Part shown: in pieces, positions 55,162-63,369 of the stretch
Numbering within the stretch: position 1 is the stretch's first letter
How the letters are laid out: each line of letters opens with the position of its first letter
Origin: a bacterium BMS3Bbin14
GTDB taxonomy: Bacteria > Desulfobacterota > Desulfobulbia > Desulfobulbales > Desulfobulbaceae
Direction: 5' to 3'
Assembly: GCA_002897615.1 (NCBI GenBank)
Contig: BDTX01000006.1
Coordinates: 186,001-250,000 of the forward strand
DNA: 64,000 nt
The notes under the pieces: generated by a model
What the model was told of the DNA's origin: nothing
The model's database searches: none
Seen by the model: only the letters and a program-made list of their open reading frames with translations
Position numbers and translations under genes: made by a program

Positions 55162-56466
55162 ATGAGTGGTCTTGCCAGCGCGGCCAATATCCCGGAACTC
55201 CGCAAACGGGCGATTTTTACCCTGTTGATGCTCTTTGTCTACCGGATGGGAGTGCAGATCCCCACCCCTGGTATTAACGGCGACGCCCTGGCGGCATTTT
55301 TCCAGCAGAATGCCAGTACGCTCTTCGGCATGTTTAACATGTTTTCCGGCGGCGCCCTGCAGCACTTTTCTATTTTTTCCCTGGGCATCATGCCCTACAT
55401 CAGTGCCTCTATTATTATCCAGCTGCTGACCGTTGTCATTCCCCAGCTGGAAACGCTCTCAAAAGAGGGTGAGGCCGGGCAACGCAAGATCACCCAGTAT
55501 ACGCGCTACGGCACGGTGGGACTGTCCATTATCCAGGGATTCTTTATTGCCACCGGTCTTGAGAGTATGGCCGGGCCGGACGGAACTCCCATTGTCATGG
55601 TCACCGGCATGCAATTCAAGCTGATGACCGTTTTAACCCTGACAACCGGCACCGCCTTTATCATGTGGCTTGGCGAGCAGATGACCGAGCGCGGCATCGG
55701 CAACGGTATCTCCCTGATCATCTTTGCCGGTATTGTCGCCAGGATGCCCGCCGGCATCGGCAACACGATTCAGCTCGTCAAGGCCGGTGAGCTGCCGTCT
55801 ATTTTTGTCCCGTTTTTGCTGGTGGTCATGTTCGCCGTGATCGCTTTTATTGTTTTCGTTGAAACCGCGCAGCGCCGCATTCCGATCCAGTATGCCAAAC
55901 GGGTCGTCGGGAGACGGGTCTATGGCGGCCAGTCCAGTCATCTGCCCCTGAAGATCAATATTTCCGGCGTTATTCCCCCGATTTTTGCCTCATCGATCAT
56001 GATGTTCCCGGCCACGATCGGCAGTTTTATTAAAGTCGACTGGGTCCAGCGGGCTTCGGCAATGCTGTCGCCCGGCACCGTGTCGTACTATATCCTCTAT
56101 GTCGCCTTGATTGTCTTTTTCAGTTTTTTCTATACGGCAGTGACTTTCAAGCCTGATGATGTCGCGGAAAATCTAAAGAAGAACGGTGGTTTTATCCCCG
56201 GTATCCGCCCCGGCAAGAGGACCTCGGAATTTATTGACAAGGTGCTGACCCGCCTGACCGTGATCGGCGCGATTTACCTGAGTGCTGTCTGCGTCATGCC
56301 GACGATACTTATTCATAAATTTAACGTCCCATTTTATTTCGGCGGTACGGCATTGCTCATTGTTGTCGGGGTGGCGATTGATACTATTTCCCAGATCGAG
56401 TCCCACCTGGTCATGCGCAATTACGAAGGGTTTATGAAATCAGGCCGGCTCAAGGGACGGCATTAA
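55162..56466 (+). CDS. secY: Preprotein translocase subunit SecY
   Basis: Protein-conducting channel of the inner membrane. 434 residues with ten membrane helices. The N-terminus has VYRMGVQIPTPGINGDALAA, the plug region FNMFSGGALQHFSIFSLGIM, GNGISLIIFAGIVARMP, and the C-terminal loop GGFIPGIRPGKRTSEFIDKV. Directly after rplO. No adk lies between secY and map, unlike in many bacteria. Confidence 0.98.
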   Translation: MSGLASAANIPELRKRAIFTLLMLFVYRMGVQIPTPGINGDALAAFFQQNASTLFGMFNMFSGGALQHFSIFSLGIMPYISASIIIQLLTVVIPQLETLSKEGEAGQRKITQYTRYGTVGLSIIQGFFIATGLESMAGPDGTPIVMVTGMQFKLMTVLTLTTGTAFIMWLGEQMTERGIGNGISLIIFAGIVARMPAGIGNTIQLVKAGELPSIFVPFLLVVMFAVIAFIVFVETAQRRIPIQYAKRVVGRRVYGGQSSHLPLKINISGVIPPIFASSIMMFPATIGSFIKVDWVQRASAMLSPGTVSYYILYVALIVFFSFFYTAVTFKPDDVAENLKKNGGFIPGIRPGKRTSEFIDKVLTRLTVIGAIYLSAVCVMPTILIHKFNVPFYFGGTALLIVVGVAIDTISQIESHLVMRNYEGFMKSGRLKGRH

Positions 56467-56479
56467 ACAAGCCCGGACC

Positions 56480-57283
56480 GTGACCGATCAGAGCAGGGCA
56501 ATAATCGTCAAGACGCCTGACGAGATCCAGGTCATGTTCGAGGCGAACCAGATTGTGGCCGGTGCCCTTGATTTGCTCCGGCAGCGTCTGCAGCCGGGGG
56601 TGACGACCTACCGGCTTGACAGGTTGGCTGAAGAATTTTGCCGGGCACACCATGCTGTTCCCGCATTCAAGGGTTACCGGGGATTCCCGGCCAGCCTTTG
56701 TATCTCCATCAATGAAGAGGTCGTGCACGGTATCCCGTCGAAGAAGGTGTTTGTCCGTGAGGGTGATATCGTCAGCATGGATTTCGGCGTCAAGTATAAA
56801 GGATTTTTCGGCGATTCGGCGCTGACGCTTGCCGTCGGCAGGGTTTCGGCTGAAAAGGAAAAATTGATGCGGGTGACCCGGGAGTCACTTGACCTGGCCA
56901 TTGAGCAGGTCAGAATCGGCAACCGTATTTCTGCTATATCCCGCGCTATCCAGCGTCATGTCGAAAAACATGGATTCTCGGTAGTCAGGCAGTTTGTCGG
57001 TCATGGGGTCGGGGCGAGTTTGCACGAAAGTCCGGAAGTTCCCAATTATGTGCAAAAGCACCAGGCCTCGCCGCGAATCGTCGAGGGGATGGTTGTGGCC
57101 ATCGAACCGATGGTCAATGCGGGGACCTATAAGGTCAAAGTCCTGCATGACAACTGGACCGTGGTGACTGCCGACCGGCAACCGTCAGCCCATTTTGAGC
57201 ATTCGGTCGCCGCGACCGCTGACGGACCGTATGTCCTCAGTGCCCGGACCACTGATCCCGAATCCTTGACGGATTCAGGGTGA
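56480..57283 (+). CDS. map: Methionine aminopeptidase, type I
   Basis: Removes N-terminal Met from nascent proteins. 267 residues with the pita-bread metal ligands in context: MDFGVKYKGFFGDSALTLA (two Asp), GHGVGASLHESPEVPNY (His), VVAIEPMVNAG (Glu) and HFEHSVAATADGPYVLSA (Glu motif changed to HSVA). GTG start. The last residues (about PESLTDSG) and the stop are encoded by a CCCGAATCC/GGATTCAGGG palindrome that looks like two fused miniature-element ends. The final metal Glu is normally in an FEHTV/xxTEDG context; here AATADG replaces TEDG, so activity should be checked. Confidence 0.9.
   Translation: MTDQSRAIIVKTPDEIQVMFEANQIVAGALDLLRQRLQPGVTTYRLDRLAEEFCRAHHAVPAFKGYRGFPASLCISINEEVVHGIPSKKVFVREGDIVSMDFGVKYKGFFGDSALTLAVGRVSAEKEKLMRVTRESLDLAIEQVRIGNRISAISRAIQRHVEKHGFSVVRQFVGHGVGASLHESPEVPNYVQKHQASPRIVEGMVVAIEPMVNAGTYKVKVLHDNWTVVTADRQPSAHFEHSVAATADGPYVLSARTTDPESLTDSG
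57257..57280. repeat. Fused miniature-element ends at map C-terminus
   Basis: CCCGAATCC, spacer TTGAC, GGATTCAGGG: both terminal repeats with almost nothing between them, in frame with map and immediately before its TGA. Confidence 0.55.
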
Positions 57284-57362
57284 TGACAACCGGGGCTAAG
57301 CATTGAATTTTTTGAGCGAATGATATGATTATGTCGTTTTTAACGAAATGGTAAAATAAAAG

Positions 57363-57391
57363 TTGTAAAAATACCTTTTGTCCGATATAAT
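57363..57391 (+). promoter_or_regulatory. Promoter of infA and the alpha operon
   Basis: TTGTAA (57363-57368), 17-base spacer, perfect TATAAT (57386-57391), in an AT-rich 147-base gap after map. Confidence 0.75.
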
Positions 57392-57430
57392 TTAAGTTTT
57401 TGACCTGTTTATTTTTTGGGGTAGAGGTGT

Positions 57431-57676
57431 ATGGCCAAAGAAGATGCCATTGAAGTTGAGGGGACGATTATTGAGCCCTTGCCTAATGCAATGTTCCGCG
57501 TTGAACTTGATAATGGGCACAAGGTTCTGGCGCACATATCAGGCAAGATGCGCATGCACTATATCAAGATTCTGCCCGGAGACCGGGTTACGGTTGAACT
57601 TTCTCCCTATGATTTGACTCGGGGCAGAGTAACCTTCCGGTCCAAGGGTGGTAAGGGAAAAAACAGTAGGACTTAA
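57431..57676 (+). CDS. infA: Translation initiation factor IF-1
   Basis: OB-fold factor that blocks the A site during initiation. 81 residues, [20 protein letters not shown] and [20 protein letters not shown]. Slightly longer than E. coli IF-1 through a Gly/Lys tail. Confidence 0.97.
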   Translation: MAKEDAIEVEGTIIEPLPNAMFRVELDNGHKVLAHISGKMRMHYIKILPGDRVTVELSPYDLTRGRVTFRSKGGKGKNSRT

Positions 57677-57696
57677 TATAGCGGGGAGACTTGGCC

Positions 57697-57810
57697 ATGA
57701 AGGTAAGGGCGTCAGTTAAGAAGATCTGCAGTGAATGCAAGATCTTTAAACGTAAAGGGATTGTTCGGGTAAGCTGCAAGAACAAAAAGCACAAGCAGCG
57801 CCAGGGATAA
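57697..57810 (+). CDS. rpmJ: 50S ribosomal protein L36
   Basis: 37 residues, [20 protein letters not shown] then [17 protein letters not shown]. Zinc ligands C11, C14, C27 and H32. GGGGAGACTTGGCC upstream. Confidence 0.95.
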   Translation: MKVRASVKKICSECKIFKRKGIVRVSCKNKKHKQRQG

Positions 57811-57850
57811 ACCGGGAAAAGATATAAGAATCAAGTAAAGGAGCACGCTC

Positions 57851-58216
57851 TTGGCACGTATATCAGGTGTTGATTTGCCTAGAAACAAGCATATGGATCG
57901 AGCACTCACCAGTATCTTTGGTATTGGGTTGAGCTCGGCGCGCGAAATTCTTGATAAGGTCGATTTGCCTTATCAGATGAACAGCGATGATCTGAACAGT
58001 GATGATATCACTCGGATCAGGAAGATCATTGAAGATGATTACATCGTTGAGGGTGACCGGCGTCGCGAGGTCTCCATGGATATCAAACGGCTCATGGACC
58101 TCGGGTCTTATCGGGGACGCCGGCATCGTACAGGTTTGCCTTGCCGTGGTCAGAGAACCAAGACGAACGCCAGGACCAGGAAAGGTCCGCGGCGCGGTGC
58201 GGCCGGCAGGAAGTAG
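57851..58216 (+). CDS. rpsM: 30S ribosomal protein S13
   Basis: Bridges the head to the 50S. 121 residues, [20 protein letters not shown] and [23 protein letters not shown] start eight bases after AAAGGAG. Confidence 0.97.
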   Translation: MARISGVDLPRNKHMDRALTSIFGIGLSSAREILDKVDLPYQMNSDDLNSDDITRIRKIIEDDYIVEGDRRREVSMDIKRLMDLGSYRGRRHRTGLPCRGQRTKTNARTRKGPRRGAAGRK

Positions 58217-58282
58217 CAGGTCGTTTAAGATCATCGACTGCAGGTCTTGTTGCCTGTTGATTTGAACATTTTCGGAGCGGTT

Positions 58283-58681
58283 ATGGCAAAGGCGAGTAAG
58301 GGCGCAGGGAAGGGAAAGCGCCGGGAGAAAAAGAATATTTCCGAAGGGATAGTTTTTATCTATTCCACTTTCAATAATACGATTATCACGATTTCCGATC
58401 GGCAGGGTAATGTTCTTTGCTGGTCCAGTGCCGGGGTTATCGGCTTTAAGGGATCGCGCAAGTCAACCCCGTTTGCCGCGCAGAATGCCTTAAGTGATGC
58501 GGTTAAGAAAGCCAAGGAGTACGGGATCCGAAAGGTTGAGGTCAAGGTGAAGGGTCCCGGCCCGGGTCGCGAATCCGCTCTGCGGGCGTTGGCCACGGTA
58601 GATCTTGAAGTGAGTAGAATTTGTGATGTAACACCTGTTCCTCATAACGGTTGTAAGCCGCCGAAACGGAGAAGAGTCTGA
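58283..58681 (+). CDS. rpsK: 30S ribosomal protein S11
   Basis: Platform protein. 132 residues from ATG 58283 (GGAGC upstream): basic N-terminus, then [20 protein letters not shown] and [15 protein letters not shown]-like end (here [15 protein letters not shown]). Confidence 0.97.
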   Translation: MAKASKGAGKGKRREKKNISEGIVFIYSTFNNTIITISDRQGNVLCWSSAGVIGFKGSRKSTPFAAQNALSDAVKKAKEYGIRKVEVKVKGPGPGRESALRALATVDLEVSRICDVTPVPHNGCKPPKRRRV

Positions 58682-58777
58682 GCGGCGAAGCAGGTATCAG
58701 TTTACCGGTTTGAGGCGGGTTTTATATAAAAAAAATCCGGGAAAAGAACCGTATGTCTTTTTTTATGGAGGATTGAC

Positions 58778-59407
58778 TTGGCCAGATATACAGGAGCATC
58801 CTGCCGCATGTGCAGGCGCGAAAACCTGAAATTGTACTTAAAGGGTGAGAGGTGCTACTCGGATAAATGTGCGTTTGAGAGACGCTCGTTTGCCCCGGGG
58901 CAGCATGGTCAGAATCGTTTCCGGAAAGTTTCCAACTATGCCATCCAGCTGCGTGAGAAGCAGAAGGTTAAGCATATGTACGGCATGCTCGAGAACCAGT
59001 TTCGTCTCTATTTTCACAAGGCCGATCAACTTCGCGGGGTAACCGGCGAGAACCTCCTGTCCCTGCTCGAAAGACGGCTGGATAATACCCTCTACCGTCT
59101 TGGTTTTGCCTGTTCGAGAGACCAGGCCCGGCAGCTGGTGCGCCACAATCATTTCTTAGTCAACAACAAAAAGGTCAATATCCCTTCCTTTCAGGTCAAG
59201 GTCGGAGATGTGATCTCCCTGAAAGAAAAGAGCCGTAAGAACGAGTTGATTGCCGACAACCTCGACGGCGTTGCCCGCCGTGGTGTCCCCAGCTGGCTTG
59301 AACTGGATCAGGCCGGTTTTCAGGGTACGGTCAAGGCTCTGCCCAACAGGGAAGAGTTAACCATGCCGATTCAAGAACAGCTTGTTGTTGAGCTGTACTC
59401 CAAGTAA
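58778..59407 (+). CDS. rpsD: 30S ribosomal protein S4, zinc form
   Basis: Primary 16S-binding protein; regulates the alpha operon in E. coli. 209 residues, [20 protein letters not shown], cysteines C9, C12, C26 and C31 (zinc form), and the S4 domain [23 protein letters not shown] start after ATGGAGGATTGAC. Confidence 0.97.
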   Translation: MARYTGASCRMCRRENLKLYLKGERCYSDKCAFERRSFAPGQHGQNRFRKVSNYAIQLREKQKVKHMYGMLENQFRLYFHKADQLRGVTGENLLSLLERRLDNTLYRLGFACSRDQARQLVRHNHFLVNNKKVNIPSFQVKVGDVISLKEKSRKNELIADNLDGVARRGVPSWLELDQAGFQGTVKALPNREELTMPIQEQLVVELYSK

Positions 59408-59428
59408 CTCTAAGAAACCAGGTACAGC

Positions 59429-60472
59429 ATGGGACAAAAAACACGGGAAGACATTCCTTTTTACAAAAACTGGTATGAGCTGATTAAACCGACACGTTTG
59501 GAGGTCAGCAAGGAAAGTCATACTGATAGATATGGCAAGTTTGTTTGTCAGCCCTTTGAGCGCGGTTTTGCCATCACTATCGGCAATTCGTTGCGCCGCA
59601 TTCTCCTGTCGTCCATCAGGGGGGCCGCCATTACCTCGGTCAAGCTTGAAAACGCGCTGCATGAATTTACCGCTATTGATGGGGTTCACGAGGATGTTGC
59701 CGATATTATCCTGAATTTCAAGCAGGTCCGCCTTAAGCTGAATGGTCCTGATGCCCAGACTGTGGTGATTGAGAAAACAGGTCCCGGCCAGGTGACCGCC
59801 GGTGATATCAACGGCGGGGCCTATGTCGAGGTCATGAATCCCGACTCGCCGATTTGTACCATTACCGGTGATGTGACCTTTCGCGCCGAGCTTGAAGTAA
59901 AGTGGGGCAAGGGCTATGTCCCGGCCGAACGGAACAAGCAGGAGGACCAGGCTATCGGCGTCATCCCCATTGATTCCGCCTTCGCGCCCATCAAGCGGAT
60001 TCAGTACGTTGTCAGCCAGGCCCGGGTTGGTCAGCAGACCGACTATGACCGGTTGACCATTGAGATTGAGACCGATGGCAGTGTAACTCCCGAGAATGCG
60101 CTGGCCTATGCCGCCAAGATTCTCAAGGAGCAGATGACCATTTTTATCAATTTTGATGAAGAAGGGGTCGAGCCGGCCTTTGACGAAACTACCGAGAGAG
60201 GGACTGAAGATTACCCGCCGTTTCTCGATAAGAACGTGGAGGATCTCGAACTTTCAGTGCGCTCGGCAAATTGTCTGAAGAATGCCAAGATTCAGTTTAT
60301 TGGTCAACTGGTTCAGAAAACGGACGCCGAGATGCTGAAAACCAAGAATTTCGGCCGCAAGTCGTTGAACGAGATCCGGGCTCTTCTCTCGGAGCATAAT
60401 CTCTCCCTGGGGATGAATGTTGAGGGCTGGGTTTCCCCTGAAAAACGTGGAGAGGGAAACGAAGAGGGGTAG
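59429..60472 (+). CDS. rpoA: RNA polymerase alpha subunit
   Basis: 347 residues. NTD for assembly (FVCQPFERGFAITIGNSLRR; HEFTAIDGVHEDVADIILNF) and CTD for UP elements and activators (LELSVRSANCLKNAKIQFIG; FGRKSLNEIRALLSEHNLSL). A slightly long acidic/Glu-Gly tail. 142 bases with an unusual hairpin separate it from rplQ. Confidence 0.98.
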   Translation: MGQKTREDIPFYKNWYELIKPTRLEVSKESHTDRYGKFVCQPFERGFAITIGNSLRRILLSSIRGAAITSVKLENALHEFTAIDGVHEDVADIILNFKQVRLKLNGPDAQTVVIEKTGPGQVTAGDINGGAYVEVMNPDSPICTITGDVTFRAELEVKWGKGYVPAERNKQEDQAIGVIPIDSAFAPIKRIQYVVSQARVGQQTDYDRLTIEIETDGSVTPENALAYAAKILKEQMTIFINFDEEGVEPAFDETTERGTEDYPPFLDKNVEDLELSVRSANCLKNAKIQFIGQLVQKTDAEMLKTKNFGRKSLNEIRALLSEHNLSLGMNVEGWVSPEKRGEGNEEG

Positions 60473-60518
60473 TTGGCGCGATTGCCGTACCCTCTGTTTC
60501 GTTCACAACAATGAAGAT

Positions 60519-60596
60519 AATCGGCTTTCACTCAATCGGTGCAACGACAGCAGATCTGGGTCCAGGCGTTAGCGGGCCGATTTTTTTTGAGTGAAA
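60519..60596 (+). promoter_or_regulatory. Nested hairpins before rplQ (possible attenuator)
   Basis: TTTCACTCAA (60526-60535) is perfectly complementary to TTGAGTGAAA (60587-60596). Inside it TCGG (60536-60539) pairs with CCGA (60577-60580), which is followed by eight T. AATCGGC (60519-60525) could instead pair with GCCGATT (60576-60582). Two exclusive folds around a T run look like an attenuator. Confidence 0.5.
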
Positions 60597-60614
60597 ACCC
60601 TGAGGACTTAAACC

Positions 60615-61010
60615 ATGAGACATAGAAAAGACGGCCGGAGACTCGGCCGCACCGCCTCCCACCGCAAGGCCATGTTACGCAACATGGTCACCTCACTTTT
60701 TGAGCATGAGCGTATTGTAACTACGGTACCCAAGGCCAAGGAGGCCCGCCGGGTCGCGGACAAAATGATTACCCTGGCCAAACGGGGCGACCTGCATGCC
60801 CGGAGACAGGCTTGCTCGTATATCCAGAGCAAGGCCATCGTCGCCAAGTTGTTTGATGAGACCTGCCAGCAATATAGCGACCGTCAGGGAGGATATACCC
60901 GGATTATTCGGACCGGTATGCGGGCCGGCGATGCTTCTCCCATGGCTATTCTCGAACTTGTCGGTTATGAAGAGGTCTACGAGACCGATGAGGCCGGCGA
61001 CGAGAAGTAA
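60615..61010 (+). CDS. rplQ: 50S ribosomal protein L17
   Basis: 131 residues, [20 protein letters not shown] and [20 protein letters not shown]. Last gene of the alpha operon, closed by a strong terminator. Confidence 0.97.
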   Translation: MRHRKDGRRLGRTASHRKAMLRNMVTSLFEHERIVTTVPKAKEARRVADKMITLAKRGDLHARRQACSYIQSKAIVAKLFDETCQQYSDRQGGYTRIIRTGMRAGDASPMAILELVGYEEVYETDEAGDEK

Positions 61011-61044
61011 CCCGGACCTCCGCATCGTCTCTGCCGACCAGGAC

Positions 61045-61080
61045 AAAGCTGATATGATTCGTTTCATATCAGCTTTTTTT
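61045..61080 (+). terminator. Terminator after rplQ
   Basis: AAAGCTGATATGA (61045-61057) and TCATATCAGCTTT (61064-61076), a perfect 13-bp stem with loop TTCGTT and a T run to 61080. Confidence 0.95.
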
Positions 61081-61688
61081 ATGCCGCAATGCCATTGTCA
61101 TAAGCGGCGATACCCCTGGCGCTACGCTTTCCGCATTTTCGGCCTCCGGGAATTGAAATTTTCTTTCAATCTCTTGCATCTCTCCCGAATCTCACACCTC
61201 CTTTTCCTCCCCGCCTGTCGGTGAACAGGAGAGGAGGGCGGGTTGGAGTTCTCGATCATTTTTCAGCTCAATGCTGGTTATGTCACGTCAAAGCTTGAAC
61301 CTGAATCAGTGACGGCTAGAGGTGACACTCAGTGCAATATTTGGAATTTATTGCATTATTTCCAAATAAATGCATTTTATGGTCTTCACCGCGCCGCCCT
61401 GCGGGGCGCCCGATAACGGCACAGCTGCTGCGTTGGCAACTCGTTGATATCACACCAGGATAATCAACATCGTTGCCGCCTTGCATCTGCACCGTTCTCG
61501 GACGCTCACGGATTCAGGTTGAAGTTGTGCGGAAATTATGGTAGAAAAAAAGATTAAAACTTTATCAGGTGGTCCGGCGCGTCCTTGTTCGGGCCATATA
61601 TCACACACATCCCACTTGTGTCCTTTGGTGTCCGTTTGCAGCGGATTGGACAGAGGGATGGAGGAACAACCATAAATATGGAGAAGTT
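61081..61688. other. rplQ-rpsB intergenic region
   Basis: 608 bases without a supported gene. 61081-61299 holds ATTGAAA/TTTCAAT and CCCGCC/GGCGGG inverted repeats. 61300-61518 is a miniature element. 61519-61688 is the rpsB leader, in which I cannot place a convincing promoter although one is needed after the rplQ terminator. Confidence 0.6.
61300..61518 (-). mobile_element. 219-bp miniature element upstream of rpsB
   Basis: Ends CCTGAATCAGTGA and TCACGGATTCAGG, flanked by TTGAA on both sides (61295-61299 and 61519-61523). Same inverted orientation as the 17630 copy. Confidence 0.95.
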
Positions 61689-62675
61689 ATGACACAGGTA
61701 ACGATGAGACAGATGCTCGAGGCCGGGCTGCATTTCGGTCACCAGACCAGGCGCTGGAATCCGAAAATGAAACCGTATATCTACGGTCCCCGCAACGGGA
61801 TATATATTATCAATCTGGACGCCACCATGAGGCAGTTCAAAAAGGCCTATAACTATATGGTCGATGTCACCGCCAATGGCGGTACCGTCCTCTTTGTCGG
61901 GACCAAGCGGCAGGGGCAGGAGATTATTGCCGAGCAGGCCGAACGCTGCGGCATGTATTTCGTAAACCATCGCTGGCTGGGCGGCATGATGACCAATTTT
62001 CAGACCATTAAACACTCTGTTGAACGTTTAAAGAAAATTGAAGCCATGCAGGAAGACGGGTCAATCAATCGCTTTCCCAAGAAAGAGATCCTGCAGATGG
62101 AAAAGCAGCGCATCAAGTTAAACCGCAGCCTGGGCGGCATCAAGAACATGAGAAGTCTGCCGGATGTGCTTTTTGTTATTGATCCGAAGAAAGAGGAAAT
62201 CGCGGTCAGCGAGGCCCGTAAATTATCAGTTCCCGTCGTGGCCCTCACCGATACCAACTGTGACCCTGACGGTATTGATTATCTTATTCCCGGTAATGAT
62301 GACGCTATTCGTTCCATCAAGTTGCTGACTTCCCTGATGGCCGACGCCGTGCTTGAAGGTAAGGCCCGCCGTGGTGAAGAAGAGGCGGTCAGCGCCGGGG
62401 AAATGGAAGCCGCCATGCTCAAGGAGTCCGAAGGCCAGGTCCCGGCCGCGGTAGAGAGCCCGGAGTCCACGGAGCCGGTCGCGGCTGCGGTAGAGAGTCC
62501 GGAGTCTCCGGAGCCGGTCGCGGCTGCGGTTGAGACCCCTGAGTCTCCGGCCCCGGCTGCTGCCGCCGTCGAGACCCCTGAGTCTCCGGCCCCGGCTGCC
62601 GCCGCCGTCGAGACCCCGGAGTCTCCGGCCCCGGCCGAAGCTGAAAGCCCGAAGTCCCCGGATCAAGCAGAGTAG
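61689..62675 (+). CDS. rpsB: 30S ribosomal protein S2 with repetitive acidic C-terminal tail
   Basis: Small-subunit protein needed for S1 binding. 328 residues from ATG 61689. Residues 1-225 are ordinary S2 ([60 protein letters not shown]). After an acidic linker, residues about 253-318 are five tandem copies of a 13-residue unit of type [13 protein letters not shown] (39-nt DNA repeats at about 62445-62643). Acidic, Ala/Pro-rich, surely disordered. An in-frame upstream ATG at 61569 is not used, given the S2 start. Confidence 0.95.
   Translation: MTQVTMRQMLEAGLHFGHQTRRWNPKMKPYIYGPRNGIYIINLDATMRQFKKAYNYMVDVTANGGTVLFVGTKRQGQEIIAEQAERCGMYFVNHRWLGGMMTNFQTIKHSVERLKKIEAMQEDGSINRFPKKEILQMEKQRIKLNRSLGGIKNMRSLPDVLFVIDPKKEEIAVSEARKLSVPVVALTDTNCDPDGIDYLIPGNDDAIRSIKLLTSLMADAVLEGKARRGEEEAVSAGEMEAAMLKESEGQVPAAVESPESTEPVAAAVESPESPEPVAAAVETPESPAPAAAAVETPESPAPAAAAVETPESPAPAEAESPKSPDQAE
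62445..62643 (+). repeat. 39-nt tandem repeat coding the S2 tail
   Basis: Five units of 39 bases (GAGACCCCTGAGTCTCCGGC-type core). Units three to five are almost identical in DNA, units one and two more diverged. In-frame, so copy number changes would only lengthen or shorten the tail. Confidence 0.8.
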
Positions 62676-62705
62676 AATCGTTCCGACGATACAGTGGAAT
62701 TTTTC

Positions 62706-62730
62706 AAGGGGCCTTGAGCCCCTTCTTTAT
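62706..62730 (+). terminator. Hairpin between rpsB and tsf
   Basis: AAGGGGC (62706-62712), loop CTTGA, GCCCCTT (62718-62724), then CTTTATATT. A weak terminator or partial attenuator; in E. coli a terminator-like element also lies between rpsB and tsf (from memory). Confidence 0.5.
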
Positions 62731-62775
62731 ATTGCGACTAGACGATTTGATAAGGAATTTGATAAGGAGAGTGCT

Positions 62776-63369
62776 GTGAAAATTACAAGCCAGATGGTCA
62801 AAGAACTGCGCGATAAGACCAGTGCCGGCATGATGGATTGCAAACGGGCCCTGGGCGAGACCGATGGTGACATGGAAAAGGCCATTGACCTGCTGCGGCA
62901 GAAAGGGCTGGCCGTGGCCCAAAAGCGGGCCGATCGTGCTACCAAAGAGGGTGTCGTCGAATGTTATATCCATGCCGGTGGCAAGCTCGGGGTCATGGTG
63001 GAAGTGGGTTGTGAGACCGACTTCGTGGCCAAAACCGATGATTTCAAGGTCTTTGCCCGGGATGTCGCCATGCAGATTGCGGCTGCCGGACCCGTGGCTG
63101 TGAGTCGTGACGAAGTCCCGGCCGCCATGCTTGAACGGGAGAGAGAGATTTATTCCGCCCAGGCCCTGGATTCCGGTAAACCGCAGAATATTGTCGAGAA
63201 GATCGTTACCGGGAAGATAGAAAAGTACCTGGCCGAGGTCTGTCTGCTGGAACAGAAGTTTGTCAAGAATCCGGACCTGTCCGTGCAGGACCTGCTCAAC
63301 GAACTCATTGCCAAAATGGGCGAAAATATCTCGATTAAGCGCTTTGCGCGTTTTCAGATCGGGGCGTAA
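62776..63369 (+). CDS. tsf: Elongation factor Ts
   Basis: Nucleotide exchange factor for EF-Tu. 197 residues, the short form of the family, MKITSQMVKELRDKTSAGMM, with the Tu-contact EVGCETDFVAKTDDF and C-terminal KFVKNPDLSVQDLL. GTG start after AAGGAG. The ribosome site lies in a perfect tandem duplication, ATTTGATAAGGA twice at 62745-62768. Confidence 0.95.
   Translation: MKITSQMVKELRDKTSAGMMDCKRALGETDGDMEKAIDLLRQKGLAVAQKRADRATKEGVVECYIHAGGKLGVMVEVGCETDFVAKTDDFKVFARDVAMQIAAAGPVAVSRDEVPAAMLEREREIYSAQALDSGKPQNIVEKIVTGKIEKYLAEVCLLEQKFVKNPDLSVQDLLNELIAKMGENISIKRFARFQIGA

Noticed and set aside
60796-61224. Gene overlapping the end of rplQ and running past its terminator
   Set aside because: It would read through the perfect rplQ terminator hairpin and has no recognisable content after it.
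62445-62643. CRISPR-like array
   Set aside because: The 39-nt units are contiguous, in frame and without spacers; they encode the S2 tail. No cas genes are present.
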